Both the position numbers and the translations under genes were made by a program. Of a stretch of DNA of 64,000 nucleotides, positions 23,015 to 35,231 are shown piece after piece. Each line of letters starts with the position of its first letter. Position 1 is the first letter of the stretch. Below the pieces are notes generated by a model. That model was not told the origin of the DNA, ran no database searches, and saw only the letters and a program-made list of their open reading frames with translations. This DNA comes from Micrasema longulum (taxonomy: Eukaryota; Arthropoda; Insecta; Trichoptera; Brachycentridae), in contig JAGVSM010000952.1 of the NCBI GenBank assembly GCA_022494885.1, positions 354,119 to 418,118 of the forward strand, given 5' to 3'.

Positions 23015-23409
23015 TATTCTATTATTATAAAGAGTGATCTATAATTGTAGCGGGCAGCGCAATATTTGTTAAATATTAGATGCGGTTGGTAAGGTAATAA
23101 CGTGTCTATCTGTTATACGTCAGTGATCATATTATATTCTTTTGGATGGTGGAGGATAACTAATATATTTTTCAAATACATGGAATGTCCTGTTCAGCAA
23201 ATTCATTTATATTCTTCGTAATCAACTTCCAATAACCTCGGAAGTATGCGTTTCCTAGTACTTCGTAGTTCTTATTAATATTCTCTCAGTGTCCCGATTC
23301 GAACACCAAACATAGCATTCCGAGTTGATAGCTAAATTATTGCAGAAATTGCTGAAATGAACAAAGAACAAAATATTTTACAAAAATCATTTGCCAACTT
23401 AATATTTTT

Positions 23410-23505
23410 TTATGCATGAGGTTCCTGGTTCGATTCCTGGATCGAATTGATGTGAAATATTTGTTTTAAAGACGGTTTTATACTGCAATATTTCACTGAA
23501 CCCAA
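23410..23505 (+). repeat. SINE-2 partial copy
   Basis: TGCATGAGGTTCCTGGTTCG then ATTCCTGG (B box) and the body TGTGAAATATTTGTTTTAAA, GCAATATTTCACTGAACCC. The 5' head is lost. Confidence 0.65.
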
Positions 23506-23509
23506 GTTA

Positions 23510-24985
23510 TCTTATCAATAAGTCAACAGAGTTATCTTCAATTAACAAAAAAAAGGAGATCGAATTGTCGGTATAAAAATGAAATTTTTTATAAACAATT
23601 GTTTTTTAAACGAGTAAAATTACAGCAACTCAACAAATTTACATAAAATTTTAATACAAATATACACATTTTCGTACAGAAAATACGATATAACTTTATA
23701 GACTATCAAAGATAACTCTGTTAACTTCCTATTGTAATCGAAGTTAACTTAAATAACGTTAATACAGAAAAAAAACAATGTAATAGAAATTATTCGTATG
23801 TAGTTACACATATAATCCAGAAAACATGGTATATAAATCTGTAAAATATTGTATTAGTTTTTTGTGTTTAATACAATATAAACACGCTATTTTATAACAA
23901 ATCTGGTAGTAATTATTATATTCACTCGCCTATTCAGAGACTATACGAACTTGGCAATGAATTTAGTTTAATAAATCTCTTTTGCTGTTCAACATCAAAA
24001 TTTAAAAATATTTTGTGTAATTGTAGAATGATTCATTGGGTCTTCTAAACATTTTGTGTTTGAGTCCCATGCATATTTTATCTTTATATATATTTTTTTC
24101 ATTTGTATTGGTATAATTTATATATTAAAATTATACGCATTTCACAAATATATGAATTGATGTAAAAATAATTGCAAAAAATGTAATATCCCGCTGAGGA
24201 TGTTTAAATATAATATATAAATGTAAGCAACAAAAGAAAAAAAATGGTTTTAATTTGAAATACAAGTACGTGCTCAATCCTACGTAAATTCATACTGATC
24301 GTCAATTAATTTGTTGATTTATCTGTATTTTAATTTGATTTATTTGTATAAAACGCAGTAATTAGACCGCCATTGTCTAGAAAGTGTTTTGACTAATCCA
24401 GTTTATTTCATAAATATAATGTAAATTCTATTATAATATGTATATATGTAATACGAGTATGATAAATTACTCTAAATAACTACCAAGTTATTATACATTA
24501 TTGTGTAAACTCCACAAGTCTAGTAACGTGATTTCCATTATGCAAATATCTCGTTGTCCTTTAACGTCTGTTCATTTTAGTGATAAATAGCTCACAGCTA
24601 TTGACTTATGACACATAATGTCGTAATTAATTGAGGTTTAATATAATTATTTTCATATTATTATAGTATAAAGCTAAAAATATATACTACGCTTTGTACG
24701 GACGAGTAAATACACTAGTAAATATTGCGTACGCTGGTTAATGTTGTGAAGAATTGATATTTTTGTAATTATCATTTTATCGCTGAGATAAAGAAAATAG
24801 AATTTTCAAAGTACATATCACCGGAAAGATTTATTCATATTTTATTTTACAAAAATAATGTATAATCTTACAGCGGAGGTAATAAAAAATGCCCATTTTA
24901 CCAACTTTAAAATCTTAAGGAATACGGCAAATTATTTCACAAATATCAATTATATATTTTACCAAACATATATTATAGGTAAAAC
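23510..24985. other. No gene seen
   Basis: Very AT-rich DNA, with no repeat or exon recognised. Confidence 0.5.
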
Positions 24986-24990
24986 AAAAT

Positions 24991-25275
24991 ACAACAGGGA
25001 TGGAGAACATTTTAGAGAAGAGAATATGGAAGTTTAGGCATTTACAGGGCTTTTGATATGTTATTGGCTGGTTTAAGTAGCCACTTTACGCACTGTGTAA
25101 CATTTACCATTTTGCCAGCCAATGACAGATTATAAACCCTGTAAATGTCTAGACTTCATTATTACCTTCTCTGAAATGTTTTCCATCCCTGTTCTAATTT
25201 GTTAATCTTTATGACTACCAAGGGGGTGAAATCCAATCTTGTCTACACACATTTGGACAAACTCAAAATATTGTA
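24991..25275. mobile_element. P1 element, compact copy
   Basis: It starts CAACAGGGATGGAGAACATT, has the left inner arm to TAACATTTACCATTTTGCC, and joins directly to GCCAATGACAGATTATAAAC without the internal segment. It ends with the outer arm GTGAAATCCAATCTTGTCTA to TTTGGACAAACTCAAAATAT. Confidence 0.8.
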
Positions 25276-25324
25276 ATATATTATATAGTTTTAAAAGAAT
25301 TAAAAACACATTATCAAATTACAA

Positions 25325-25370
25325 CATAAAACAGTTAATTCTGAATATAAAACAGTTAATTCTGAATATA
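25325..25370. repeat. Short tandem duplication, 21-bp unit
   Basis: AAAACAGTTAATTCTGAATAT occurs twice in succession, differing at no position in the shared 20 bases (A)AACAGTTAATTCTGAATAT. Confidence 0.85.
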
Positions 25371-25379
25371 GTTTGTATA

Positions 25380-26865
25380 GTTTTGATCTTACATGAAATC
25401 CAACTGGAAACCGACCTGAATACACAATCGATAAAATCAAATTAATTAGTAAAAACTCACATAAGAAAAAAAGCATTAAGTAAAAAAACAATTAAAAATT
25501 CACTCTTTTTGCAAGTAAGTTGTATGTACAGTAGAGTCGTGGGGTGCGCTGTGATTGGTTACTGCAGTTAAGTTTAAAAAATATTAATTTTAAAATTTAT
25601 GTTATTAATTTTCTTTGTACTTACATTATGAGAACTCGGTTTATAATATTAGTATTTTGGGCTATGCTTGACTTGAATTTTTTTTGTTTTTCAAATATGT
25701 GTATAAAACATATACAAATGAAAAATTATCGTGATAAAAAATATTTATTAGGATTTTAATGAATTCTGAATAATTTTTACTTCGATTCTTTTGATTTTAT
25801 CACATTTTTTATGCAACAAAATAAGCGTTTCAACTATAAACATATTTTGACTCCTTTTCCCATAAGAAATATTTTTTTTTTTTCCTCAAACTGTCAGTTT
25901 TGCATAAATAGGTCCACAATCAACCACTTTTATGTTGTAATGTTTTAAATTTTTCATAATATTAGTACCTTTATTTTGTATTTAATTTTTAGACTGTAAG
26001 AGATTGCCAGTGACTATAAGTCTCCTATTTAACCATATACATATAAACTATGTACCTTTGTTTTCTTATTATTATTTATTATTATTCTTCAAAAAAATGT
26101 TTTTCGAAAACTATTTTTATTTCTCAATATCAAAGTATATAGGTAATATGCATTTTTTACAAACAATAAAACTCTTAATGTAATAAATAATGTAAAAATA
26201 TATTTTTGTTGATTTTCTATTTGGATTTTTTTATGGCGTCGATCGTTTGTATTTTTTCTTGTTTAAACTGTACAAAACAAGAATATTTATTTATCTACAT
26301 TAATTCATATTTTTGCCTAATTTAGAAAATTAGGAAAAATTAAATTAAATGTAGAGAGTCACTTACATAATGGCAGAACTGTGGAAATCTGTTGAAGTGA
26401 ATTTTCCGTCGGAAAGTTATGTAACTACTTAACTACTCTCTCCCTAATTGAAAGTGAAACGTCGTGCCTAAGGAAAAGTTTGACAACCTTTTTACATTTT
26501 CCCTTCTCTTTTCTCAACCGACCTCACATAAACCAAAATTAAACTCAAGCTGTATATAAACCACAGAAAACGTGTTTTCTGATTTGTAAAGTACCTTCAT
26601 ATTTGAAAATTAATAAAAAAAAGTTATCTTAAGTTCCGCATTAAACACTCACATCATGATGCTGGCATAGTAAGATTAAATATATAAATAATTTCGCGAA
26701 ATTCTTGCCTCAATATAAGCTTAACCATTGAGTCAGATAATTACAAAACATTACCGTATTAAAATTACTAATATTTCATCTTATTTCTTCTCCATCTTTT
26801 AATAGATCCTAAGATCTGTATTACAGAAAACTACATATTATTTTACCGATATGATGAGGTTCAAC
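25380..26865. other. No gene seen
   Basis: Very AT-rich; no exon or repeat family recognised. Confidence 0.5.
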
Positions 26866-26869
26866 TGTC

Positions 26870-27140
26870 CCTCCATCTATTGAGTGGTCTTCCGGGCGGG
26901 TGTTGACCTGATGGGATTTCATCGGCTGCAGCATATACATTATACAAGTCTGTCACTACTCATCTGGCCTACACAGTTCCTCTTGTATCTTCGTCTGAAT
27001 CTGCTCCACCGCACAATATCCTCTATTTCACCTATGTTTTTAATGACGGTTTTACAGATAGCGTTTGTAATTGCCCCTTAGGTTTCTGAAACTCATGGCC
27101 TGTTCCACTGGCTCGTTGTCAATAGTCAGCTTACACACTT
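26870..27140 (-). mobile_element. Non-LTR retrotransposon RT fragment
   Basis: The minus strand from about 27130 reads KLTIDNEPVEQAMSFRNLRG, with stops soon after, then NRGYCAVEQ. It corresponds to the RT palm/thumb linker motif (L-x-I-x-x-x-x-x-E-x-V-x-x-F-x-YLG ... EI-x-x-RI). Short but characteristic. It is broken by stop codons. Confidence 0.6.
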
Positions 27141-27655
27141 TAGTATTTGACCAATTATCCAAATGCTGTTTTTTTTATTATTATTATATTTTTTGATAAC
27201 TTTAATAAGATATATAGACATGCCTCTATAACACAATAAATAAATACTTTTTAGCGTTTCTGAAAATCGGTTTTCAACGATAAACTCATGGAATCTTAGT
27301 AACACTTCTGTGAAAAACACTGAAAGTTCGTTAGCAAGCAAACTCATTTCTCACTGAAAGTATCATTAAAACTGAAAAACACAATTCAAAACAAGCTACC
27401 GTAAGTTCAAAACCTTAATTTATTTTAAACTCACTTAAACTTGAATGAACATGTAGATAGTTATTTCCCAAATTAGTTGCTACGTACTGGAAACACTAAA
27501 TACGATATAAATAATTTATCGATATCCACGTACCAATTTATTTATATTTCAGCAGTAAAAACGTAAAAACGTTTCATTTATTATTATATTCATGTCCCGG
27601 CTTGCGAGAAAAAAAAATCGTTTTATCTCGTGACATAAATATTAGTTCCAATATA
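27141..27655. other. No gene seen
   Basis: AT-rich; nothing recognised. Confidence 0.45.
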
Positions 27656-28245
27656 TTACAACAGAGATGTCGAATATTTTAACGGAGGGAATACGGAAGT
27701 CTAGACATTTGCAGGGATTATGACCTGTCGTTGGGTGGTTTAGCATTCAACATTCTGCCTATGTTTGAATATCCATATTTCTTCCATTCTTCCATCTGTT
27801 AATTATTTTAAAGTTAAAAAGCTGAAACCTTTATTTACACGGATAGATTTATCTGACTGAATTATTTAACTTGCATACTAGAAAACGCAGTGTGCAAAAT
27901 AAATGCTACGCAGTGCATAAAGTGGCCACTCAAACCAGGCAGGTCATAAGCCCACAGGCCATGCCTTTGTGGGATTTTTGTTTACTATTTTTACTGTTAA
28001 AATGTATTTCATTGCTATGTAATTATCCTTTATTTTTTTTAATACCTAGTTTTACCTTTTATGTATGTATTTTGTAAAAAAAAACTAAAAAAAAAAATGA
28101 AAAAAAAAATGCTCTAGGCTTCTATATTCCCTTTTCTAAAATGTTTGTCACTCCGTTGTAATAGATATGTTAGTCTTAATGGAGTTTTTAGGGGGTGAAA
28201 TCCAGTTTTTGTCTTCAAACATTTGGAGAAACTCAAAATACTGTT
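27656..28245. mobile_element. P1 element interrupted by an A-rich insertion
   Basis: The left end is TTACAACAGAGATGTCGAAT and the left arm, internal CTTCCATCTGTTAATTATTT segment and right inner arm (AAAGTGGCCACTCAAACCAG) are present. Between CATAAGCCC and CTAGGCTTCTATATTCCC lies ~150 bp ending in A-rich tracts (27957-28110). The outer right arm ends at CATTTGGAGAAACTCAAAAT. This is the longest copy in the window. Confidence 0.8.
27957..28110 (+). mobile_element. A-tailed insertion within P1
   Basis: About 115 bp of AT-rich sequence followed by AAAAAAAAACTAAAAAAAAA and GAAAAAAAAAATG interrupts the P1 right arm. The A-rich 3' end suggests a retroposed fragment. Source family not recognised and target duplication unclear. 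Confidence 0.5.
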
Positions 28246-28310
28246 CAGAAATGAGTTTTTTATGATTGTTTAAACGTGTTTACTTCTGATTACTGATTAC
28301 TTTTATTGGC

Positions 28311-28545
28311 CCCGTGGTGTAGTAGTCAGCGCATACGCCTACCATGCAAGAGGTCTCGGGTTCGATTACTTACGTGGTTAAGATGAAATATTTATATAAA
28401 ATGTGTTTTTGAAATAGAATATTTAATCGTCAAAAAAGAATGATCGATATACACTGCGATAGGTGTACTAATTATTTTTAAGTAAAATTTTAAAGGGAAT
28501 GATGATAAAACGCAGTTGGTATGTCAATTGGTTCTAAGCATAAAA
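28311..28545 (+). repeat. SINE-2 family copy
   Basis: The head GCCCCGTGGTGTAGTAGTCA, CATACGCCTACCATGCAAGA, B box GGGTTCGATTAC and AATATTTATATAAAATGTG body follow the 17478 copy. The tail is AATGATGATAAA. Confidence 0.75.
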
Positions 28546-28549
28546 CCAA

Positions 28550-29095
28550 TATGTGTCATATCTATACTGTGTTTATGCTTAGAAATCTCTAAATACTGTG
28601 TTATTACCTAAAAAACTTAAAAGACATAATTTGGTTTTTCGTGTTGAAACGTATTTTTTAACTGCTTTTTACTTTATATCAAAAGGTTCGAAATTTTTCG
28701 TAAAACATTGCCTCATATTCAACTCATTTTGTGCTTTTTGTTTAATAAAGTGCCCCTTTCTTTGAGGGCAGTAAAATTAATGCAAATTCCTTTTTTTAAA
28801 TGCTCTCTTGTAAAAAAGATTTATAATTATTTCATTATTATTGATTAAAAAAATGAATTTGATACAGTTAATTTCATGTCCCTAGTTGCTAGATAAAATG
28901 TGAAAAATTATCAAAGCAACATACATGTATAATACATTTAAAAAAATACAGATGAGCAATTTAACAGCCTAATGATTCGGCAATTTTCAGATCTATGTAC
29001 TAAATAACTCCTAAAATAATACATAATTTAGTAATGAAATACTTTCTAGTATAATAATTTCATAATTCCATTCACTGACAATGAATATATCACTC
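28550..29095. other. No gene seen
   Basis: AT-rich; nothing recognised. Confidence 0.45.
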
Positions 29096-29096
29096 G

Positions 29097-29257
29097 TCGA
29101 AGGAATATAGATGTTCAAATATGGGCAGAATGGTGAATGTTACACAGTGTGTAAAGTGGCCACTTAAACCAGCCAATGACAGGTCGTAAGCCCTGTAGAT
29201 GCCTAGACGTCTATATTACCTTCTCTTAAATGTTATTCATCTCTGTTGTAATATGTT
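29097..29257. repeat. P1 right half
   Basis: AGGAATATAGATGTTCAAAT, GGGCAGAATGGTGAATGTTA, CACAGTGTGTAAAGTGGCCA and ACCAGCCAATGACAGGTCGT are among the least diverged P1 arm sequences. It ends CATCTCTGTTGTAA. Confidence 0.85.
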
Positions 29258-29485
29258 AATATCACTAGTGTTTAGTATTGCAAATTTGATCAAAATAATC
29301 TCCCATTCGAGACGTCCAATTACTTATTAACATTTTATATTACAAAAAATAGTAATAGGGACTCGACTGTTTCCCGACAGATGGTGTTTTATTGGCTTTT
29401 TTACATCTGGCAATACTACAGCCATCGTGAAGCTCCACTTATAGGCTTGAAATGACAGTATAATAGGTTGACTACACGACTCGGG

Positions 29486-29610
29486 TTGTAGTTCCATGGC
29501 AGTGTTGCGGACCCACGGACCAGAGGTCCAAGGTTTAAACCCCACTCTACCCCAATTTGATTACCATTTTCTGATAGTGAGTTATTTACAACTCGTTGAA
29601 AATAACTCCA
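29486..29610 (+). repeat. SINE-1 family copy
   Basis: CGGGTTGTAGTTCCATGGCA (head), GGTCCAAGGTTTAAACCCCA (B box region) and TACCCCAATTTGATTACCAT, then CTGATAGTGAG. This copy keeps the fullest head of the family. Confidence 0.75.
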
Positions 29611-29735
29611 AGAACATTTTTTATGGCAAACCATTAAAACGCTTTTTTTAATCGGGTTAAACATGTCGAATTTCGTGCAAAAAAAAAACATTAGCGGCAA
29701 ATTTTACTGCATTACTTTTTTTTCTTTTTTAATCA

Positions 29736-30475
29736 GCAGCTGAAGCATTTAGAATTCTGGTAAAGACTTACGGTGACCATGCTCTGTTGGAAACAACATG
29801 CAGATATTGGTTTTAACACTTTAAAAATAATGATTTTTATGTTGAAGACAAAGAACGCTCTGGCGCACCGAAAAAGTTTGAATGCAAAAATTGAAGAAAA
29901 CAAAATTGCAAAATCATTTGAACGTAGTTATGCAGAAAGCAGCCAGTCCACAGTTTTGAAAAAAGAAGATATTAATGTTATCGGGTAATTCTATGTTCTG
30001 CTAAAAACAGCCAGGCCGCTTTCATACAAAAAACTGTAATTATCCCCTTCTGAAAACGGTGTCGATAACAAAAACGGCATTTCTCAATTCGCTGAAAACA
30101 CCCACAGCACTAGAAAAATCTTACGGTACTCTCAAAATCATTAAAACTGGTCAAATACGTAATTCGATTCGGTGAAAAACACTAGTGTATTTATTGTTTA
30201 TCATTTGTTAAAGTCAAAAACATTCCAGCTGTTGTGTAGATTTGATAATTCACTCTTTTCACAAAGGTGCTATTATCTATGTTTCACTTTTCTATGGCTG
30301 GCTGCTTTCTGCATATCGACATTCATTTGGATTTGATCAAACAACAGTTGCCAAATGTTTCGAAGCATTAAAAATGAATCAAAAGCAAAGAAATTTGGTG
30401 CCATACGAATTGAAGCCGAGAGACGTCGAACTAAAAACAGCGAAAACTTAATTCTCAAGTCGCAATAATTAATTT
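29736..30475 (+). pseudogene. Mariner transposase relic, N-terminal part, split by a MITE
   Basis: The reading from 29736 gives AAEAFRILVKTYGDHALLET, then a stop in place of a residue, then NNDFYVEDKERSGAPKKFE, the N-terminal DNA-binding part of mauritiana-type mariner transposase. After the MITE at 29921-30322 the same protein resumes with FDQTTVAKCFEALKMNQKQR and LVPYELKPRDVE before a stop at 30449. Removing the MITE with one copy of the 7-bp duplication joins both parts in one frame. The catalytic domain is absent. Confidence 0.85.
29921..30322. mobile_element. MITE family N (hAT-like?), copy 2, inside mariner
   Basis: The ends are AACGTAGTTATGCAGAAAGC and the complement of GCTTTCTGCATATCGACAT. 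It is flanked by TCATTTG at 29914-29920 and 30323-30329, a 7-bp (8-bp with one mismatch) target duplication. It is related in reverse orientation to 14275-14716. Length of duplication fits hAT; the class is otherwise unproven. Confidence 0.85.
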
Positions 30476-30479
30476 AAAA

Positions 30480-31220
30480 AAAGAATAAAATTGTAAATCG
30501 TTACATTTCAACAAATTAAAAAAATGCATGAAAAATATCATATTTTAACCGCGGTTAGTGGTTAGATAAAAACGGATGACAAATAAGGGCTCTAATTTGT
30601 GAAAATCCTTGAAATTACACGGGTATAAGTGACCAATATTACGTTCATCTCTTAATTTATTTTTTCCGCATTATTCCGACGCTTTCTGAGAGCAAAAATG
30701 TCAAAGTTGATTAATAAATCAATCTTTTAATGTGATTAATGAAAACCGTCACGCACTCGTAGAATAGCGAAAATTCTTTGATTTGCATTTGAAAAGTGTC
30801 GTCTATTGGCGGGAAAAAGTTTAGCAGAATTTGGCGTCGGCGTCGGAGCACCTTTAGGCGCCGTCTGCTGGGCGCCGGTGAGCGGTGACGCTGACAGGGC
30901 GACAATTTACAGCACACCCCTCTATCCCCACACTCCGTCTCCATTTCCCTCCCTAGTGTAGTACTCTAGTCTGTAATATATCCCTTTTCCCGTTACCTTG
31001 CTGATGAAGGCGATAATACTTACGCTTTTATTTTGAAAATTGATTTTAGCTAAAGGATTTTTTGTAACCATACAATTATTCTGACGGAATTTTTCTTTTA
31101 AACAAATTATATATTTTTGGGTATGAAATATTAAAATCAAAATCGGCACCACTTTTTTTTATACTGTGGTCTAAATTTAAACAGTTTTTATTCATTTATA
31201 ATATTCATTACTTAATAATA
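30480..31220. other. No gene seen; GC-rich patch at 30825-30910
   Basis: GGCGTCGGCGTCGGAGCACC and GGCGCCGTCTGCTGGGCGCC form a short GC-rich, partly palindromic patch within AT-rich DNA. No open exon with splice signals is recognised. Confidence 0.4.
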
Positions 31221-31224
31221 TTTT

Positions 31225-31410
31225 TAATTTGTCCAAATATTAATAAACAAGATTAGATTTTAACCCCTTATCAAGATAAACATACTACAACATGGATGAT
31301 GAACTTTTTGAAAAGAAGGATAGAAGTCTAGGCATTAACAGAGCTTATTAACTATCATTGGCTGCTTTAAGTGGCCAGCCACACTGCATAATATTCACCA
31401 TTTAACTTCC
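31225..31410. repeat. P1 left half with outer arm
   Basis: AATTTGTCCAAATATTAATA and TAGATTTTAACCCC represent a diverged outer arm. They are followed by the inner left arm (CTACAACATGGATGATGAAC, GAAGTCTAGGCATTAACAGA, TTTAAGTGGCC). The right half is missing. Confidence 0.7.
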
Positions 31411-31454
31411 CAAAAATTTACATTTGGAAGAATTAATTAAATATCGACAATAAA

Positions 31455-31897
31455 ACCAACATACAATGTAATGGTCAGCGCGTTTGCCTACCATGCAAGA
31501 GTTCTCGGATTCGAATCCCGACATGGTTGATATGAAATATTAATTTAAAGGGTGTTTTGACACTAGAATATTTTATAGTCCCTAGACTGGTACCTGAAGC
31601 AAAAGACTCATTTTCTCTTCTCGAAATTTTTCTCCATCTGGTCTGTAAATTGTTCATTAATTAGTTACTTAAAAGTCTATTTTGTCTAACTTCGACTCTT
31701 CTAACAGACTTGGTCAAAATGAAACTTTTATTTTCAAAGGTGTATTTGCACCACGATATTTTATAACCCTAGTACTGAAACCTGAAGCGTAAGACTGATC
31801 ATCTTAAATTCACGTAACAAAAATGTAATCGAGATTCGCTGCGATTTGTGTAACAATGCAGTGCCCTATGCGGCTAAGGAAATAATGATGAAAAAAT
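31455..31897 (+). repeat. SINE-2 family copies (one head-bearing, one 3' part)
   Basis: 31455-31625: ACAATGTAATGGTCAGCGCG, TGCCTACCATGCAAGAGTTC, B box GGATTCGAATCCC, AATATTAATTTAAAGGGTGT, GACTGGTACCTGAAGCAAAA. 31735-31897: repeated core ACTGAAACCTGAAGCGTAAG and 3' end AATGCAGTGCCCTATGCGGC with AATGATGA. The core occurs twice, so two copies or a partial duplication are present. Confidence 0.75.
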
Positions 31898-31899
31898 AA

Positions 31900-33335
31900 A
31901 GTAAATTTGACTGAAGGCTAATAATAAACCTTTTGATTTCCTATGTAGAATATTAATTTATATTATTATTATATTTCTATTCTGGTTATGTAAAAAACTA
32001 CCAAAATCATATTATCCGTTTTTAAACCTATGTAGTTTCGATAGATTTTCTGAAAATTATACTTTGAATTTTTCTTCTGACATTTCTTGGTGGAACTGCA
32101 TTTTAATTATAATAATAAAATACGTATATATGTAGGTAGCTACCATACCAGTCTGACGATGTCGGTCACGACGAAACCCGGTTACTGGTAAAAATTATCA
32201 ACAAAGTCAAATAAAACCATGTGCGTATTTTTATTATTATAATTAAAATTATACCTTTAAATCTGTGGCTTGATCCTAAAAGGGACAATGTCAGCTTTCA
32301 TTTTTATCTTGCCAACATTAAGATCTGGGTCAATCTGGATCAATTAAAAAAATAACTAGTATATTTAACTATTATATATACACATACATACGTGGTAATT
32401 TAAAAAATATATATTCGTTTCAAACACGCTAAAAATTTCATTTTATCGCCACGAAACTGAAAAACTACTATTCTGTAATATTGCAATTTACGACATTGTC
32501 CCTTTTTGATCCTCACCACATAAATATTTGCACTTTGCTAGGTATATTTCGTAAACACAGATCTGACTATTCAAAATTCGTTCGCATTTCTGAAATTTGA
32601 CAGTCGAAACTATTCAGCAGTTTGAATGCTCAGAGAAATACTTATAATATATCAAAGGCTACACATTTATGGACCATTAATAGATAAATGATTGTCTCAG
32701 GAGGCTGATAGGCTTAACTTCCGCTAGTTGAGTACGCGGAGTTGAGACGATTCAGTTCTACTCCGCTTCGCGAGTCACCCCTATTTACTGTTCCCAATAA
32801 ACTGTGGCACCACTTATACGATTATCCTAATTTGCCGTTGACAAAAGCTCGCTACTTTTCCAAGGATAGGCTCAATTATTTCCTACCGGGTGATATACAT
32901 GTTACTAAACATCCCTTTGATAAATTTTCTTGAATATTTTTTAACTGAATTTTTGTTGCAACTGGCCCTTATCAATTTAGAAAAATACAATAAAATAGCC
33001 ATTGTACTCGTAATAGTAACCAATTACATAAAAGCTCAAGAAACCATGTACATATACATGTCATATATATATATATCTGTTTTACCATTCTTCATACATA
33101 CATTCGTTCCACAAATATATTTATTTCTAATTTATTAAAAGTAATTTTCGGTTGCTTTCATTTTTTTCTGATATATAGACAGATATATTAAATCCCATTG
33201 GGTATATACATGTACATATTACTTATTGTTCATTTATAAACCTTTCTACGGTGATTTTCTTAAAACTTTATTTTTTCCATTTGTAAAATTGATTTTTTGT
33301 AAATCTGGTTATTAGTTTTATGTGTATCTTCTTCT
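31900..33335. other. No gene seen
   Basis: Mostly AT-rich. A balanced patch at 32690-32860 includes CTTCGCGAGTCACCCC but no exon with conserved sequence. TATATA runs lie near 33061-33075. Confidence 0.45.
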
Positions 33336-33337
33336 TC

Positions 33338-33570
33338 TTTTGCCGCTCCTACTGGAGGTTGGCGACCATCGTTCTGAATTCATCACGATCCTGGGCCAGT
33401 CTAATCAGCGCTGCTGCATCCGGCACACCGAACCACTGTCTGAGATTTCTGAGCCATGATGCTCATGGCCATTATCTTTCCTTCCATAATAAGTTGGAAA
33501 AGAGCATACTTCTGATTGCGGAATATGTGATTAAAGTAGGGGACTTTCTTTCTTTCGACAGTGGTCAGTA
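33338..33570 (-). mobile_element. RTE-like non-LTR retrotransposon fragment
   Basis: The minus strand contains YFGHIFRN-, ALFQLIMEGK- and MAMSIMAQK-like readings across frames, then a TVVRCAGCSSAD and NDGRQPPVGAA tail. This is the end of RT plus the C-terminal WFG-x-x-D-x-x-x-L-x-R-x-x-x-D-x-x-x-x-x-x-M-x-A-x-L region of RTE elements. It shares CATAATAAGTTG-AAGAGCATA with 6990-7015. Dead fragment. Confidence 0.65.
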
Positions 33571-33917
33571 ACTTCATCTCTTGTATATGTATATCATTGT
33601 TTATTATTTTATTTGATTTAACAATTATTTTATTAATAAAAATTTAAAAAATTATACATAATGGTTGCTTTTCAGTGAGACTCAAATTTTTGTGCTTTAT
33701 TTTCACCTACATTCGAATACATATTTATGTTAGATTTGAGTGTAACATCGCCTTATTCTAAAGAGTTTAATTTTTTGACTTTCCTCCGACTGCATAAAAA
33801 ATATCGACGAGCAGTAATTTATATTATATTATCATTTAAAGTGTCGAGAAACTGTTTTTAAAATAAGCCTTGAAGGATTTTTTCTTTGAATTATTCAAAG
33901 AAAGTAACATTAAAAAT

Positions 33918-33975
33918 GGTATAAATATAAGTATAAATAAGTATAAATAAGTATAAATAAATTGTATAAGTATAA
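33918..33975. repeat. Short tandem repeat, 10-bp unit
   Basis: Three to four successive copies of AAGTATAAAT, followed by a diverged copy AAGTATAAATAAATT. Confidence 0.8.
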
Positions 33976-34186
33976 ATAAATTGCAGAATCATCTGCAGGC
34001 GATTACTAGTACTTAATTTAACTCGGAAGAGTCTTAAATACATAAAATAAAGTAATATGCTAATTAAAAATACTTAACTTCAATATCAATACATAGATGG
34101 TGCTCCAACACGCTAGTGAATGGTTTCTCATTTAATAAGATATATACAAGAATCAAAATGGTACCTGTGTCAATATTCGCTAATAA

Positions 34187-34315
34187 GCGGAATGGGGAAT
34201 GTTGTAAAAACGTAAAGTGGCCACTCAACCCAGCCAATGACAGGTCATAAGCCCTGTAAACGCTCGAATATCGATAATCCTGAATTTGAAAAAATTCTAC
34301 CTCATCTCTGTAGGA
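34187..34315. repeat. P1 right inner arm, diverged
   Basis: GCGGAATGGGGAATGTTGTA, AAAGTGGCCACTCAACCCAG, CCAATGACAGGTCATAAGCC and CTCATCTCTGTAGGAAT. Left half absent. Confidence 0.7.
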
Positions 34316-34319
34316 ATAT

Positions 34320-35230
34320 TGATATAAAAAAATTAAAAATGGTATTTGCGATATCATATTATGCTATTCCGTTATAAACTTTGACTGAATGTAATCCCGT
34401 CTGGCGGAAATAAATGTCCTTTACATGTGTGTCCTAAGCCAAACCAGAGATATTTTTCTGTTTATAATGATCTCTTCTGAAGGACCTGAATTGGTTTTTT
34501 TTTGAAGCAAGATAAAAAGTTTTTTCACTCAGCAAGAGAAAAAAAGGCGATAATGGATCATACATACGATAGTTTATAGCAAAAAATCCAATTTGGAAAT
34601 TATTTCATAAGTGTACATTACGCCAGTTACACGTGATACACCTTGGATTTGATATAGTCAAATTGGTAACTCCATAAAATCCTTCATCAATGTATGGCTA
34701 CGGGTATTTTGTTACATTTGCTCTTTCAATCCGGCTAGTTTAAAAAAAAATGTCAATACATGCATAGTTTTTTGTTTTGTTTTCAAAGAATAACAGTTTT
34801 AAAATTACAAACGAGTAATAATAAACTGAAAAGGCGTGTGTTCTCCGATCACTCTGTACTCATTTCAGAGCTTTGTACACGTTACTTGGCAACGGTTGCC
34901 TTTCTGTAGAACAAATCAATCTTCTGGTAATAAGGTTAAACACTCACTAGAGCTTCTAGTTTAGTTCTATTTATGTGCGAAGTTTATATAATTTATATCG
35001 TATCTACTTATAATTATAATGATAATATACTGAACGTCCTTTGAATGTATTCCAGGACCTTATAATTTGAATGGATCAAAGCAAAATCGTTTAAGAACAT
35101 TTTTTTGTTAATACTTCTCGCAATACGACTAATTAGATTTTGAGTTTAGAGTGGTACTTTCTACTATAAATACAATCAAACTATTTAAGTATAAAGAATA
35201 ATAAAGTTAAGATTTAAAAAAACAAACAAA
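34320..35230. other. No gene seen
   Basis: AT-rich; nothing recognised. Confidence 0.45.
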
Positions 35231-35231
35231 C

